Source: Caldilineaceae bacterium
GTDB taxonomy: Bacteria; Chloroflexota; Anaerolineae; Caldilineales; Caldilineaceae
Direction of reading: 5' to 3'
Length of the DNA stretch: 64,000 nucleotides
Assembly (NCBI GenBank): GCA_022821545.1
Contig: JAJEDJ010000037.1
Location: 1-64,000 of the forward strand
Position 1 is the stretch's first letter; each line of letters opens with the position of its first letter. The position numbers and the translations under genes are program-made. Positions 36,208 through 45,123 of this stretch are shown here, in pieces. Below the pieces are notes generated by a model. That model saw only the letters and a list, made by a program, of their open reading frames with translations, did no database searches and was not told where the DNA came from.

Positions 36208-37068
36208 CTATCTGCTGAGGCCGGCCAGTTGCCAGGACCGTTTCAGAGAATTGGCTGCGGCCTGGGCCGCGTCTGCAGGGGCGAGGGCGCGGATGCGCTG
36301 ACTGAAGGGCTCTACCGTGACCGGGCCGTCGTAGCCGATGGCGTCGAGTGCCTGCAGAAAGCCGGCGATGTCGGTGAGACCGGTTTCAGCCGGCAGCGTG
36401 CGTTCGTTGTCGATCTGCTCGTCTGCGCTGCGACCGGCGATTGCATCGTTGACGTGGACATTCACGACCTGCTCGTTGGTGAGATCGCGTACTGCCGCGA
36501 CATCTGTGTGGCTGGTGAAGAGGTGAAAGATGTCCACGAGCAGACCGACTTCACCCGTACCGAGATCTGCGCCCAGTTGCTGGGCAGCCTCCATCGTGTG
36601 GATGAAGGGGTACTTCTTTTCATCGCGCAAGGTTTTGGGCCCGACCCATTCCAGCCCGAAACGGATGCCGTTATCCGCAAGGATTTGGGCGACCGGACGC
36701 AGGCGAACGAGGTGGAAATCGTAGTTCTCTTCCCAAGGACGCTCGTCATCGGCGGGTGCGATAAAGGTGGACGTACGGTCTGCTCCAAGAGATTTGGCCA
36801 GCTCGGCCTGGGCGGGAAAGTCGGCCAGCCCTTGCCGCCAGCTGTCTTCGTCGGCGCGGTAGGCGAAGGGGAAACTCCATATACCGAACTGCAGGCCATT
36901 GCGGGCCATCTGGTCTCCGATTGCGTCGATGCCCTGTGTGGCTGCAATCTGCTGAAGTTCGACGATCGAGACGTCGAGACCGCCAAATCCGAAGCGGACG
37001 GCCAGTTGGACGGCTTCATTGAAGGGCGCGTTGATGCCCAGAGGACCTGGGCTGAAGTTCGGGAACAT
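36208..37068 (-). CDS. Xylose-isomerase-type TIM barrel (sugar isomerase/epimerase)
   Basis: A 286-residue protein of the AP-endonuclease-2/sugar phosphate isomerase superfamily. Acidic metal-binding residues are in G-L-E-W-V-G-P, L-V-D-I-F-H and V-H-V-N-D, and T-V-E-P-F closes the barrel. It isomerises or epimerises a sugar or keto-acid, or acts as a dehydratase. AGGAGTT precedes the ATG at 37068; a TTG at 37074 was not chosen. It is a paralogue in fold of the one at 40336-41229. Confidence 0.82.
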   Translation of the reverse strand: MFPNFSPGPLGINAPFNEAVQLAVRFGFGGLDVSIVELQQIAATQGIDAIGDQMARNGLQFGIWSFPFAYRADEDSWRQGLADFPAQAELAKSLGADRTSTFIAPADDERPWEENYDFHLVRLRPVAQILADNGIRFGLEWVGPKTLRDEKKYPFIHTMEAAQQLGADLGTGEVGLLVDIFHLFTSHTDVAAVRDLTNEQVVNVHVNDAIAGRSADEQIDNERTLPAETGLTDIAGFLQALDAIGYDGPVTVEPFSQRIRALAPADAAQAAANSLKRSWQLAGLSR

Positions 37069-37179
37069 GGTCAACTCCTGACGAGAGCCTGGTGAGCGTG
37101 CCTTTGAGTCTTCAGCAGGCGTCTTCTTCCTTACTGCTTCAAGAAGGGACGGGAATACTGGCGCCGGATGTTCGGCGGA

Positions 37180-38658
37180 TTATGGATTCCCCTCCGCCTG
37201 CTTGCGGCTGCGCAACCCCAGGCTGGTGGTGATACCGACAAGGCCGGCCAGGGCAATAATCAGAAAGACCTGCTGGTATGCCTCAATAACGGGCAGGCCG
37301 CGCTCCAGGGCGCCGTACAAGAGAACTCCGGCCAGCGCGGTTCCAATGGCGACGCCCACGAAGCGAATCATACTATAGACGCCGGCGGCCGTCCCCATCT
37401 CCTCCTCATCCGTTTCGGACATGGCGGCCTGATGAAGGGCGGCGAGCATCGTGCCGACGCTGAGCCCCTGCAGGGCCAGCAGGGCGAGTACCAGCCCAAT
37501 ATGGGCGGAGGCTGGAAGCTGGGAGAAGAGAAAGACGGCAAGCGCCTGTCCACTCAGGCCGACGAGAACCGGCCAGCGACTGCCCCAGCGGTCGGCAGCC
37601 AGGCCGCCGAAGCGCACCATCACCGTCATCGCGCCGGGGTTGATCGTCAAGATAAGACCCAGGTATCCGGGACTGAGGCCGTGGATATCGACGAGATAGA
37701 GTGGTATCAGAAAGCTGGAGCCGCCCATTACGAACATGCGCATGGAGGCGCAGAGTGAGGCAAAGCGAAAGTTGCGGTAGCTGAAAAGGCTGAGCGAGAC
37801 GAAAGGATCCTGGCGGCGCCTTTCCCAGACGACGAAAGCAACGAAACAGAGCGCCAACGCGCCGAGCAGGCGCCAGTCCCGCAGCGGGTCCACGCCGGTG
37901 ATGGGACGGCTGGAGAGATAGAAAAGCCCCATTGTAAGAGTGCCGGCAAGCAGAAGGACGCCGGCCCAGTCGAAAGTGCGCCAAAATCGCGGCCGAACAT
38001 TGCTGAGACCGGCGGGGACCCACAGCTTTACAGCAAATAGACCCAGCAGGCCGAGAAGAACTGCCGGTCCGAAGGCAGCCCGCCACCCCCAGGCGTCGAC
38101 CAGGAATCCGGCGAAAAATGGGCCGATGGCAGCCGTCAACGGTCCGATTGAACCCCACGTGCCCAGCGCTTTGCCTCTTTCTCCTGCGCGGAAAATGGTG
38201 GCGATAAAGGCCATGCCGAGGGGCATTATGCCGGCGATGCCGAACCCCTGGACGGCGCGGCCAATCATGAGCCACGTCAGATTGGTCGCGAAGAAGGCCA
38301 TTGCCGAGCCGGCGGAGAAGATCGCGATACCGGCCAGGATGAGGCGGCGGCGGCCTACGCCGTCGCTCAGGCGGCCGTAGACCGGCATCAGGATCATGTA
38401 GGGCAACGTGAATGCGCTGGAGGTCCAGGCCACGACGTCGGCGCTCATGGCGAACGAGTCCCGCAGGACGGGGAGCGCCACCCGGCTCATGGAAGAACTG
38501 AGAGGCATAATCGTCGATGGAATCATCAACGCATAGAGAATCATCCAAGCCTGCTGAGAAGGCAAGGCATGCCCTTCGGCAGGAACCGGCTCGCCTTCAG
38601 TAACGTTTTTTCTTCGTATGCCAATCCGACGGAGGATTGGAATGGGGGTACTTTCCAC
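37180..38658 (-). CDS. MFS transporter, DHA2-like (14 helices)
   Basis: A 492-residue major facilitator protein, length typical for 14-helix drug/proton antiporters. Motif A appears as G-R-L-S-D-G-V-G-R-R-R near 95-105 after helix 2. Start is GTG at 38658. It faces away from the MDR gene at 39211, with the 15-base tandem repeats between them, so both could answer to one regulator. It could export a toxic compound or a catabolic by-product. Confidence 0.85.
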   Translation of the reverse strand: MESTPIPILRRIGIRRKNVTEGEPVPAEGHALPSQQAWMILYALMIPSTIMPLSSSMSRVALPVLRDSFAMSADVVAWTSSAFTLPYMILMPVYGRLSDGVGRRRLILAGIAIFSAGSAMAFFATNLTWLMIGRAVQGFGIAGIMPLGMAFIATIFRAGERGKALGTWGSIGPLTAAIGPFFAGFLVDAWGWRAAFGPAVLLGLLGLFAVKLWVPAGLSNVRPRFWRTFDWAGVLLLAGTLTMGLFYLSSRPITGVDPLRDWRLLGALALCFVAFVVWERRRQDPFVSLSLFSYRNFRFASLCASMRMFVMGGSSFLIPLYLVDIHGLSPGYLGLILTINPGAMTVMVRFGGLAADRWGSRWPVLVGLSGQALAVFLFSQLPASAHIGLVLALLALQGLSVGTMLAALHQAAMSETDEEEMGTAAGVYSMIRFVGVAIGTALAGVLLYGALERGLPVIEAYQQVFLIIALAGLVGITTSLGLRSRKQAEGNP

Positions 38659-38765
38659 GCAATAGACCTCTTCGACCGGTGCGCGAGATTCCGGCCATGC
38701 AGTCCGACTCTTTAGCGGTTCAGGCAGACCTATCTATCATACCCGCACAGGGCGCAATGGATAAA

Positions 38766-38818
38766 TGCGTTGCCGCACTGTGCGTTTCCTTACTGTGCGT
38801 TTCCGCACTGTTGCGTTC
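38766..38818. repeat. 15-base tandem repeat array in a divergent promoter
   Basis: Unit TGCGTTTCCGCACTG occurs about 3.5 times at an exact 15-base step: a first copy with TGCC, two near-perfect copies and a degenerate last. Each unit can form TGCG/CGCA pairs. It is placed like an operator or iteron array between MFS and MDR genes. Confidence 0.7.
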
Positions 38819-38903
38819 GTGCGGGGCGGCGATATCGCGGACTGCCACTTCGTCGCGGCGTGCCGAGCTTTCAGAAACAGTGGGCTGCGGACGGAAGGTG
38901 GCA

Positions 38904-38932
38904 TTGACAAAACGAGAATGGCGTGCCAAGAT
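38904..38932 (+). promoter_or_regulatory. Candidate promoter toward the MDR gene
   Basis: Perfect TTGACA at 38904-38909, a 17-base spacer and the weak -10 CAAGAT at 38927-38932. A transcript would carry a 5' leader of about 270 bases before 39211. Confidence 0.35.
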
Positions 38933-39210
38933 GCAGAGACCAACACAGAACGCATCGACACTGATTGCAGGCGAGAAGATTACCTGGCAGTTCAACCACC
39001 CTGAAAACCTGGTGGCCCGGCTTTAGTCGGTCTGCAGGGTGCTGCACGCCGATGAAAACGCGCGCGCCCGGACTATAGTTTCCCAGTTTTTTTTTTCGAC
39101 GTGGCGCTCGCAGGACGGATTTCTCTTCGCTGTTGCAAGGTTTCAAGCTGTTGACAACGGACATAAAAGGAGCCCGCTGACTTGCCAGTCACCGCAAAGG
39201 ATACGCACTT

Positions 39211-40221
39211 ATGAAAGCATTGATGTTCCGCGGCCCCTGGAATATGCCGGTGGAGGACCTGAACGAACCTGCGCCGTCGGCCGGAAAAGTCGTTGTTGAG
39301 GTCGAGGCCGTGGGCATCTGCGGCTCAGACGTTCACGGGTTCACGGGCAAGAGCGGCCGCCGCACGCCTGGCATCGTTATGGGCCATGAGTTCGCGGGCA
39401 CGATCGCCGAGCTGGGGCCGGATGTGGAGGGCTACGCCACCGGCGACGGTGTCGTCGTGATGCCACTCTACACGGTTGCGGCGGGCGCGGATCCGTATCC
39501 GATCAACCTGTCCCCCGACAGGCGCCTGACGGGCATGAACGAGCACGGCGCCTATGCGCAACGCGTTGCCGTGCGAGAGGCGCAACTGTTTCCCAAGCCC
39601 GCTAATCTAAGTTGGCAACGGGCTGCTCTGTGCGAACCGATGGCGGTCACTTTGCACGCCGCCCGTATTACGCCCATTAACCCCATGCAAAAGGTCGCCG
39701 TCATTGGCGCCGGCCCCATCGGGCTGTTGACGATGCTGGCGGCCCGTCTGAAAGGAGCGGGAACTGTCATAGTCGTTGATCAATCTGTTCACAGGCTTGA
39801 ACTGGCCGAGGAGCTGGGAGCGGACGCCGTCATCAACGTAGACGAGACGGACGCGGCCGCGACGATCAAAGAGATGACGGACGGCGGTGTCGACGCGGCG
39901 TTTGAGGCTGTGGGCATCAGCCCGACGGCGCAACTGTCGGTTGAAGCCACGCGCAACGGGGGCAACGTAACCTGGATCGGAAACAATGCTCCTATGATCG
40001 AGGTAGACATGCAAAGCATCGTCACGCGTGAGATGAACGTGCGCGGCTCCTATGGCTTTGACGAGACTGACTTTGGAGCGGCAATCGAGGCCCTTTCCTC
40101 CGGCCGGCTGAACGTGGATCCGCTGGTGGAAAGAGTGGCCTCGCTGGAAGAAGGGCCGGAGATTTTTCGCAGCCTGGCCGCAGGTGAGACTGACCTCGTC
40201 AAGATCATTTTGAAACCGTAG
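39211..40221 (+). CDS. MDR alcohol/polyol dehydrogenase
   Basis: A 336-residue medium-chain dehydrogenase. The catalytic-zinc motifs I-C-G-S-D-V-H (about 31-37) and G-H-E-F-A-G (about 56-61) and a Rossmann V-I-G-A-G-P-I-G are present. The structural zinc loop with four Cys is absent: the segment near 90-115 has none, unlike the dehydrogenase at 58183. It likely oxidises a sugar alcohol or sugar. ATG at 39211 is the only good start. A TIM-barrel isomerase follows 114 bases on. Confidence 0.88.
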   Translation: MKALMFRGPWNMPVEDLNEPAPSAGKVVVEVEAVGICGSDVHGFTGKSGRRTPGIVMGHEFAGTIAELGPDVEGYATGDGVVVMPLYTVAAGADPYPINLSPDRRLTGMNEHGAYAQRVAVREAQLFPKPANLSWQRAALCEPMAVTLHAARITPINPMQKVAVIGAGPIGLLTMLAARLKGAGTVIVVDQSVHRLELAEELGADAVINVDETDAAATIKEMTDGGVDAAFEAVGISPTAQLSVEATRNGGNVTWIGNNAPMIEVDMQSIVTREMNVRGSYGFDETDFGAAIEALSSGRLNVDPLVERVASLEEGPEIFRSLAAGETDLVKIILKP

Positions 40222-40335
40222 ACGATTCGGACGGATGTGATAGGCGCAAAATCAGACTGCGTACTTGTCCGATCTGTGAACAGTGTGATTGACTGAATGT
40301 TGATTGAATAAAGCGACAACCACGCTCTCAACCCT

Positions 40336-41229
40336 ATGAAAATCGCAGCGTTTCCCAAGTGCTATCTGGACGATATTTCTCTTCACCGCACGATGTCGGT
40401 CTTCGACTGGATCGAGCAGGCGGGCGAGCTTGGCGCCGAGGGACTGGAGATGTACGAGGGTTTCTTCTGGAGCCTGGACGACGCCTATATCGATTCGATT
40501 GGCGAAGCGATCGAGAAGGCCGGGTTCGCCATGCCTATGCTGTGCTGCTCACCCGATTTCACCGACCCCGACCCTGGGGCGCGGCAGCGGGCGGTCGAGC
40601 GTGAAGCGGTGATGATCGGGATCACCCGGAGGCTGGGAGGTCCTGGCGCAGTCTGCCGCGTGCTTTCGGGACAGAGGCGGCCGGGCGTAACTGTCGAGCA
40701 AGGGCTGGAGTGGGTGGTGGAGTGCATCCAAGAGTGCATCGTGATTGCTAAGGAGAATGATGTCGTCCTTGGGCTTGAAAACCACTATAAGGACGGTTAC
40801 TGGCAGTACCCGGAATTTGCGCAGAGGTTGGAGACTTTTGTAGAGTTGCTTAAGGCCATACCGGAGCGGACCCATTTCGGCGTACAGTATGACCCGTCGA
40901 ACGCGCTGGTCGCGGGGGACGATCCGGTTGAGCTGTTGCGGCTGGTCGCGGACCGGGTGGTGACGATGCACGCCAGCGACCGTTATCTGGATGAGGGAAC
41001 GACGCTGGAAGAGGTGCTCATGCCCAACGGCCTGATCGGGTATCCTGACAAGCTGCAACACGGCATAACCGGGCAGGGAAGCAACGACTATGACACCATC
41101 TTTTCAATCCTGCGAGACAGGGGATTTGAGGGCTGGGTCAGCATTGAAGACGGTATCAACGGCATGGAAGAGATGCGGAAAAGCATCGACTTTTTGAAGC
41201 GGAAGCGCGCCCAGTTTTTCGAACAGTAG
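40336..41229 (+). CDS. Xylose-isomerase-type TIM barrel (sugar isomerase/epimerase)
   Basis: A 297-residue protein of the sugar phosphate isomerase/epimerase superfamily. Metal-ligand candidates are Glu in G-L-E-N-H-Y, Asp in Q-Y-D-P-S-N and His in V-T-M-H-A-S-D, with S-I-E-D-G at the end. It shares only the fold with 36208-37068. Position after an MDR gene suggests an oxidise-then-isomerise pair. Confidence 0.82.
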   Translation: MKIAAFPKCYLDDISLHRTMSVFDWIEQAGELGAEGLEMYEGFFWSLDDAYIDSIGEAIEKAGFAMPMLCCSPDFTDPDPGARQRAVEREAVMIGITRRLGGPGAVCRVLSGQRRPGVTVEQGLEWVVECIQECIVIAKENDVVLGLENHYKDGYWQYPEFAQRLETFVELLKAIPERTHFGVQYDPSNALVAGDDPVELLRLVADRVVTMHASDRYLDEGTTLEEVLMPNGLIGYPDKLQHGITGQGSNDYDTIFSILRDRGFEGWVSIEDGINGMEEMRKSIDFLKRKRAQFFEQ

Positions 41230-41293
41230 AAGCGTTGGAGTAACGAGCGAGAGAACGTTTTCGCTGAATTCACAGTGCCGCGGAGGATGAGCG

Positions 41294-42748
41294 TTGTCGA
41301 TTAAATTTGGGACGGACGGCTGGCGGGCCGTCATTAGCGAAGATTTCACTTTTGAAAACGTGCGCAAGGTCGCGCAGGCGATCGCCGATGTCACGAACGA
41401 CCAGTTCCGGGGTCTGCCGCGCTTGCAGCCATCGCTGGTCGTGGGATTTGACACGCGCTTCTTGAGTGATCGCTACGCGGTCGCGGTCGCGGAGGTACTG
41501 GCCGGAAACGGCATTCGAGTCTGGTTGAGCCAGGCCGATTCGCCGACGCCGATGATCTCCTATGCGATCGTGGACAAGTGGGCTGACGGCGGCGTGATGA
41601 TCACCGCGAGCCACAATCCGCCGCGCTACAACGGAATCAAACTGAAGGCATCGTATGGCGGTTCTGCCAGCGCGGCCACCCATAAGGAGGTAGAACGGCG
41701 CATTCACTTGCGCGAGGGACGGGGAGAGCAGCCGAGGATGCTGGCCTATGAGCAGGCCTTGAAAGCCGGCATCATCGAACGATTCAACCCATTGCCCGCG
41801 TTTCGTTCTCAGATGCGGAACCTGGTGGACTTTGACGCGATCGAACGGGCAGGGCTGTCGGTCGCGGTCGATGCGATGTACGGGGCGGGACGGATCTATC
41901 TGCGGAGGCTGCTGGAGGGAGCCGAGTGCCAGGTATCCGAACTGCGCAACGAGATGAATCCTGGTTTTAACGGAATTCACCCGGAGCCGATCGCGCAACA
42001 TCTGCAGCCGCTGGTGGCGGAGATGGCTACCGGCAAGTATCACTTGGGGCTTGCTACCGACGGCGACGCCGACAGAATCGGGGCAATCGACCCGGACGGC
42101 CGCTTTATCGACCCGCATCAGATTATGGCGCTGCTGGTCGACTATCTGATTCAAGACCGATCGCTGCGGGGAAGCATCGCCAAGACGGTCAGCACAACGC
42201 AGATGCTGAACCGCTTGGGAGCACACTATGGACTGCACGTACACGAGACCCCGGTCGGCTTTCATTACATCAGCGATCTGATGCTGCAGGAGCCGGTCCT
42301 GCTGGGCGGAGAAGAGAGCGGCGGCATCAGCATACTCGGCCACATTCCCGAAGGGGACGGGTTGTTGATGGGGCTGCTTCTCACGGAGATGGTGGCCAAA
42401 CGGCGCAAACCCTTGGGCGCGCTGATCGACGAACTGATGGGACGGCCCTACATGGGCAGGTTCTGTTATGGTCGTGACGACCGGGCGGTGAAACCGTTCC
42501 CCAAGGCAGATCTTGTGGAGGGACTGATCGCGAATCGGCCGAGCGCGCTGACAGGAACGAGCGTTGCTCAGGTGAACAACCAGGACGGCGTGAAGTTCAT
42601 CCTGACGAATAACAGCTGGCTGCTGATTCGACCCAGCGGCACGGAACCCTTGCTGCGCATCTATGCCGAGGCTTCGTCGCACGAAGCGGTAGCGACGCTG
42701 CTGGCAGAAGGGACTGTGTTGGCCCAGCAGGTCTTGAAGATGATTTGA
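41294..42748 (+). CDS. Phosphoglucomutase/phosphomannomutase
   Basis: A 484-residue alpha-D-phosphohexomutase. The phosphoserine loop is I-T-A-S-H-N-P-P (about 103-110), the magnesium site T-D-G-D-A-D-R (about 255-261), the sugar-binding G-E-E-S-G-G (about 338-343) and the phosphate-binding R-P-S-G-T-E-P (about 439-445). It interconverts 1- and 6-phosphohexoses for cell-wall or polymer building. Start is TTG at 41294 with GGAGG 7 bases before; an ATG at 41287 is out of frame and stops at once. Central metabolism. Confidence 0.93.
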   Translation: MSIKFGTDGWRAVISEDFTFENVRKVAQAIADVTNDQFRGLPRLQPSLVVGFDTRFLSDRYAVAVAEVLAGNGIRVWLSQADSPTPMISYAIVDKWADGGVMITASHNPPRYNGIKLKASYGGSASAATHKEVERRIHLREGRGEQPRMLAYEQALKAGIIERFNPLPAFRSQMRNLVDFDAIERAGLSVAVDAMYGAGRIYLRRLLEGAECQVSELRNEMNPGFNGIHPEPIAQHLQPLVAEMATGKYHLGLATDGDADRIGAIDPDGRFIDPHQIMALLVDYLIQDRSLRGSIAKTVSTTQMLNRLGAHYGLHVHETPVGFHYISDLMLQEPVLLGGEESGGISILGHIPEGDGLLMGLLLTEMVAKRRKPLGALIDELMGRPYMGRFCYGRDDRAVKPFPKADLVEGLIANRPSALTGTSVAQVNNQDGVKFILTNNSWLLIRPSGTEPLLRIYAEASSHEAVATLLAEGTVLAQQVLKMI

Positions 42749-42956
42749 GCGGTAGCCGGACGAGTTGTTGGAAAAGAGGACTCGCGCAAGAGCGTTTCAG
42801 TCAATCCGGTAACGGCAGAAGAGGTTCGCTACAATCGAAAGAGGGGGACGGGCGTGGGCTGCGCGGCTCGCGCCTTTGCAATTTCTTGGGGGAAAAGGTC
42901 TTGGCCCTCTGCCGGGGCAGACGGGATTTCAAGCCATCCGGATTGTGTTCAGTTTG

Positions 42957-43280
42957 TCAGCGGGGCCTGGGAACCAACCGCAGTCTGATTTCCTGGCGCG
43001 TTTGCTCGAAGGTCTGGAGAAGTTTCAGATCGGAGCCTTGCTGGGCGCAGACGACGCGCTGTGCGCAGGTAATACAGCCAAGGGAGGCCTTATAGCTGCT
43101 CTGGTCACAGTTCAGGCAGTCGCACAGACGAATCATCATGAGAGAAAAAGCGAGTGTGTCCTCGGTCCCATCGCGTTGACTCGCTACTTGAGTGACCAGT
43201 TCCTGCCAGTCCGCGCCGCGTTCGCGGCTCAGCGGTCTGATGGCCCGATGAGGAAAGAGAATTTCACTTTGGGGGTACAT
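42957..43280 (-). CDS. Small Cys-rich protein, probable metal-binding
   Basis: A 107-residue protein with a cysteine cluster near its C-terminus: C-D-C-L-N-C, then C-I-T-C and a further Cys, which suggests a zinc site or cluster. The ATG at 43280 follows GGAG; a longer frame to 43454 has no support. It is antisense to nothing recognisable, 209 bases past the mutase and 109 bases from the Yip1 gene. I do not recognise the family. Confidence 0.6.
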   Translation of the reverse strand: MYPQSEILFPHRAIRPLSRERGADWQELVTQVASQRDGTEDTLAFSLMMIRLCDCLNCDQSSYKASLGCITCAQRVVCAQQGSDLKLLQTFEQTRQEIRLRLVPRPR

Positions 43281-43389
43281 AACGACTCCTCTCGTGAGGT
43301 ACCGGCTATCGACGGCTGCCCGAGGCCGGGCAAATTCGGGCAACTGAATATTGGGAACAGAATTTCCTGCGGCCATCGAGGAATGAACT

Positions 43390-44109
43390 TCAGAAGTCGG
43401 CGGCGAATAGATAGATGAACAGGACGAACAAGGCGAGGGCGCACAGACTGGCAATCAGAATGAACAACAGCGGCAGTGTGACGGCCGTCAACGAGCGTAG
43501 ACGGGGTAAGTTCGTCACCTCTTCATTGGCTCTGGAGTAGACGATGAAGGCCCAGATGACACCGATTACACTGCAGACGCGGCCCAAACAGGGGATGGGT
43601 GAGAGGCCGATGAGAAGCAGGGGGGCGGCCGCGAAACCGGTGGCAGCGAAGAACGGCTGCAAGCGGCAGGTTGCGCCCAGTACACTGTTACAGACCATCA
43701 CCAGGGCGCCGTAGACGATCCAAACGGCGAGCCAGCGCAGCGGCCAGTTGATCCATTCGCCGAGTGCGCTGATGAAGGCGGTCAGCCAGCCGGGCAAGGG
43801 TTGCGGCAGGCCAGCGATCACCTGGAACAGTTCGCCCAGTTGGACAGGATCGAAATAGGTGGAGATATAGCTGAGAGGTGTTTCCTGCAAGAGAGACGCC
43901 TGCGCGCCCAAGCGCGCGAGTGGAAGTGCGGTACCGACTGATGCGGCCCGCTCCCAGTTTACCAGGAACGGGATGAAGCCGGCCAGCAGTCCGAGAAGAA
44001 GGACCATGCCCAGGGACTGCCGCATGGTAGTTTCGGTGAATCCGGAGGCGCGCAACTGGACTGCGTCGCTCATCTTTTGAGGCGAAGGCAGCCAGTTGTG
44101 CAGACTCAC
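43390..44109 (-). CDS. Yip1-like membrane protein (239 aa)
   Basis: Integral membrane protein with the N-terminal L-P-S-P-Q-K-M segment seen in Yip1-domain proteins and about five helices. The start GTG at 44109 overlaps the TGA of the upstream gene in GTGA, a coupled start, so I prefer it to the ATG at 44073. It pairs with the next protein and may be a subunit of the same complex. Function unknown. Confidence 0.72.
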   Translation of the reverse strand: MSLHNWLPSPQKMSDAVQLRASGFTETTMRQSLGMVLLLGLLAGFIPFLVNWERAASVGTALPLARLGAQASLLQETPLSYISTYFDPVQLGELFQVIAGLPQPLPGWLTAFISALGEWINWPLRWLAVWIVYGALVMVCNSVLGATCRLQPFFAATGFAAAPLLLIGLSPIPCLGRVCSVIGVIWAFIVYSRANEEVTNLPRLRSLTAVTLPLLFILIASLCALALFVLFIYLFAADF

Positions 44110-44810
44110 AGGTTGCCCCCGGAAATGACGAGCAGCGCACCGAAAGCTGCGGCGGCAAGTGCGCTGACAAGAAGAACCAGTAGCCAGGCGCCGACTGCCG
44201 CCAGCGCTGCGGGGCCGGGAGAGAGTTCGTGGGCCACCTCCAGCCCGCGAAAGGCGATCAGAACACCCCAAACGTGGACAAGAACGGCGGCGACGGAGAC
44301 GAACGGGACAGCGGTAAACAGGTACAGAAGGCGAGGAGCGTTGCTGAGGGCGACTGCCCCCAGGGTCTGTCCGAGTGCGCCCTGGCCTCCGGCCGCACGG
44401 GCAAACAGGTGGCTGGAGAGGCCAAACAGTAGCCACTGGCAAATCAGGCCGAGCGGGGTCGTTGCCAGCGACAGGAGGCGGAAACTGACGCCGTCATACC
44501 CGCTATGGGCCAGGAGGAGAGGCCAGGCGCTGCGCAAAGCGCGTTCTATCTCGAACAGGATTTCGCCGCCTGCGGCGCCCTGGCGCAGGGATTGCAGAAC
44601 AGTGTTCAGGAGAGCGTCGGAGGACGGCAGCGAGGCGGTCAGGAGAAGGCTGCCGAGGAGCTGTGCCGCCGCGACGAGAACACCGATACAGGCGCACAGG
44701 AAAAGTCCCTCGATCCAGGGATTGTCGTCATCGACCATTTCTACGAATGGGTCGGGTTCCAGAAGGAGGGCCTTCGCGATGAACCGCGGGTAGTTCTCTG
44801 GCTGTAACAT
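44106..44810 (-). CDS. Yip1-like membrane protein (234 aa)
   Basis: A 234-residue membrane protein with about five helices, beginning with the amphipathic A-L-L-L-E-P-D-P-F stretch typical of Yip1-type bacterial proteins. It is translationally coupled to 43390-44109 through a 4-base overlap. Yip1 relatives work in membrane traffic in eukaryotes; the bacterial role is unknown. Confidence 0.72.
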   Translation of the reverse strand: MLQPENYPRFIAKALLLEPDPFVEMVDDDNPWIEGLFLCACIGVLVAAAQLLGSLLLTASLPSSDALLNTVLQSLRQGAAGGEILFEIERALRSAWPLLLAHSGYDGVSFRLLSLATTPLGLICQWLLFGLSSHLFARAAGGQGALGQTLGAVALSNAPRLLYLFTAVPFVSVAAVLVHVWGVLIAFRGLEVAHELSPGPAALAAVGAWLLVLLVSALAAAAFGALLVISGGNL

Positions 44811-45123
44811 CCGGATGCGACGTCAGCCTGGACTGTGTGCCCGGACCGCGCCCCGTTAGAGGAATGGGCTGTGCGTGGTCTTGCAACTGATCGTTGGCAA
44901 GCCCCTGATTCAGTGGTGACATGATAGCACAGTACCGACGGGCTCTCGAAAACTGTGACCGTATGGTTGGGTCGATGCGCAAAACACCGCTGCGCATTGC
45001 TGTGCTTCAGGCTTTGCCTTGCGGCAAACACAGCGGCAAACGCTGCGGCAGCCGCAATGGCTGCGCATCAAACAAAGCGTGCGCAGCTGTTCGCGCACTG
45101 ATTGCGACAAGCAGGAGATCGGA
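44811..45123. other. Divergent intergenic region with structured repeat
   Basis: A 313-base gap between the Yip1 gene start (minus) and the HypE-like gene (plus). It holds the 122-base repeat A (44976-45097); no other gene or clear promoter. Confidence 0.5.
44976..45097. repeat. Structured dispersed repeat, copy A
   Basis: 122 bases with TGCGCA-rich imperfect inverted ends (TGCGCAAAACACCGCTGCGC... and TGCGCAGCTGTTCGCGCA) and a core hairpin TTTGCC-TTGC-GGCAAA. The left 53 bases align to copy B at 55274 with roughly 80% identity by eye. It sits before the HypE-like gene. Confidence 0.7.

Larger units (their letters stand above)
38659..39210. other. Divergent intergenic region with tandem repeats and a promoter
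   Basis: A 552-base gap between the divergent MFS and MDR genes. It holds the 15-base repeats (38766-38818) and the promoter candidate at 38904-38932. Frames here are short and without family features. Confidence 0.55.

Noticed and set aside
41270..42682. 470-codon open frame antisense to the phosphohexomutase
   Set aside because: Shadow of a well-supported gene; Gln/Arg/His-rich, no ribosome binding site.
45019..45123. Extended N-terminus for the HypE-like protein
   Set aside because: It would be read through structured repeat A; the ATG at 45124 has an AGGAG and starts near the family N-terminus.
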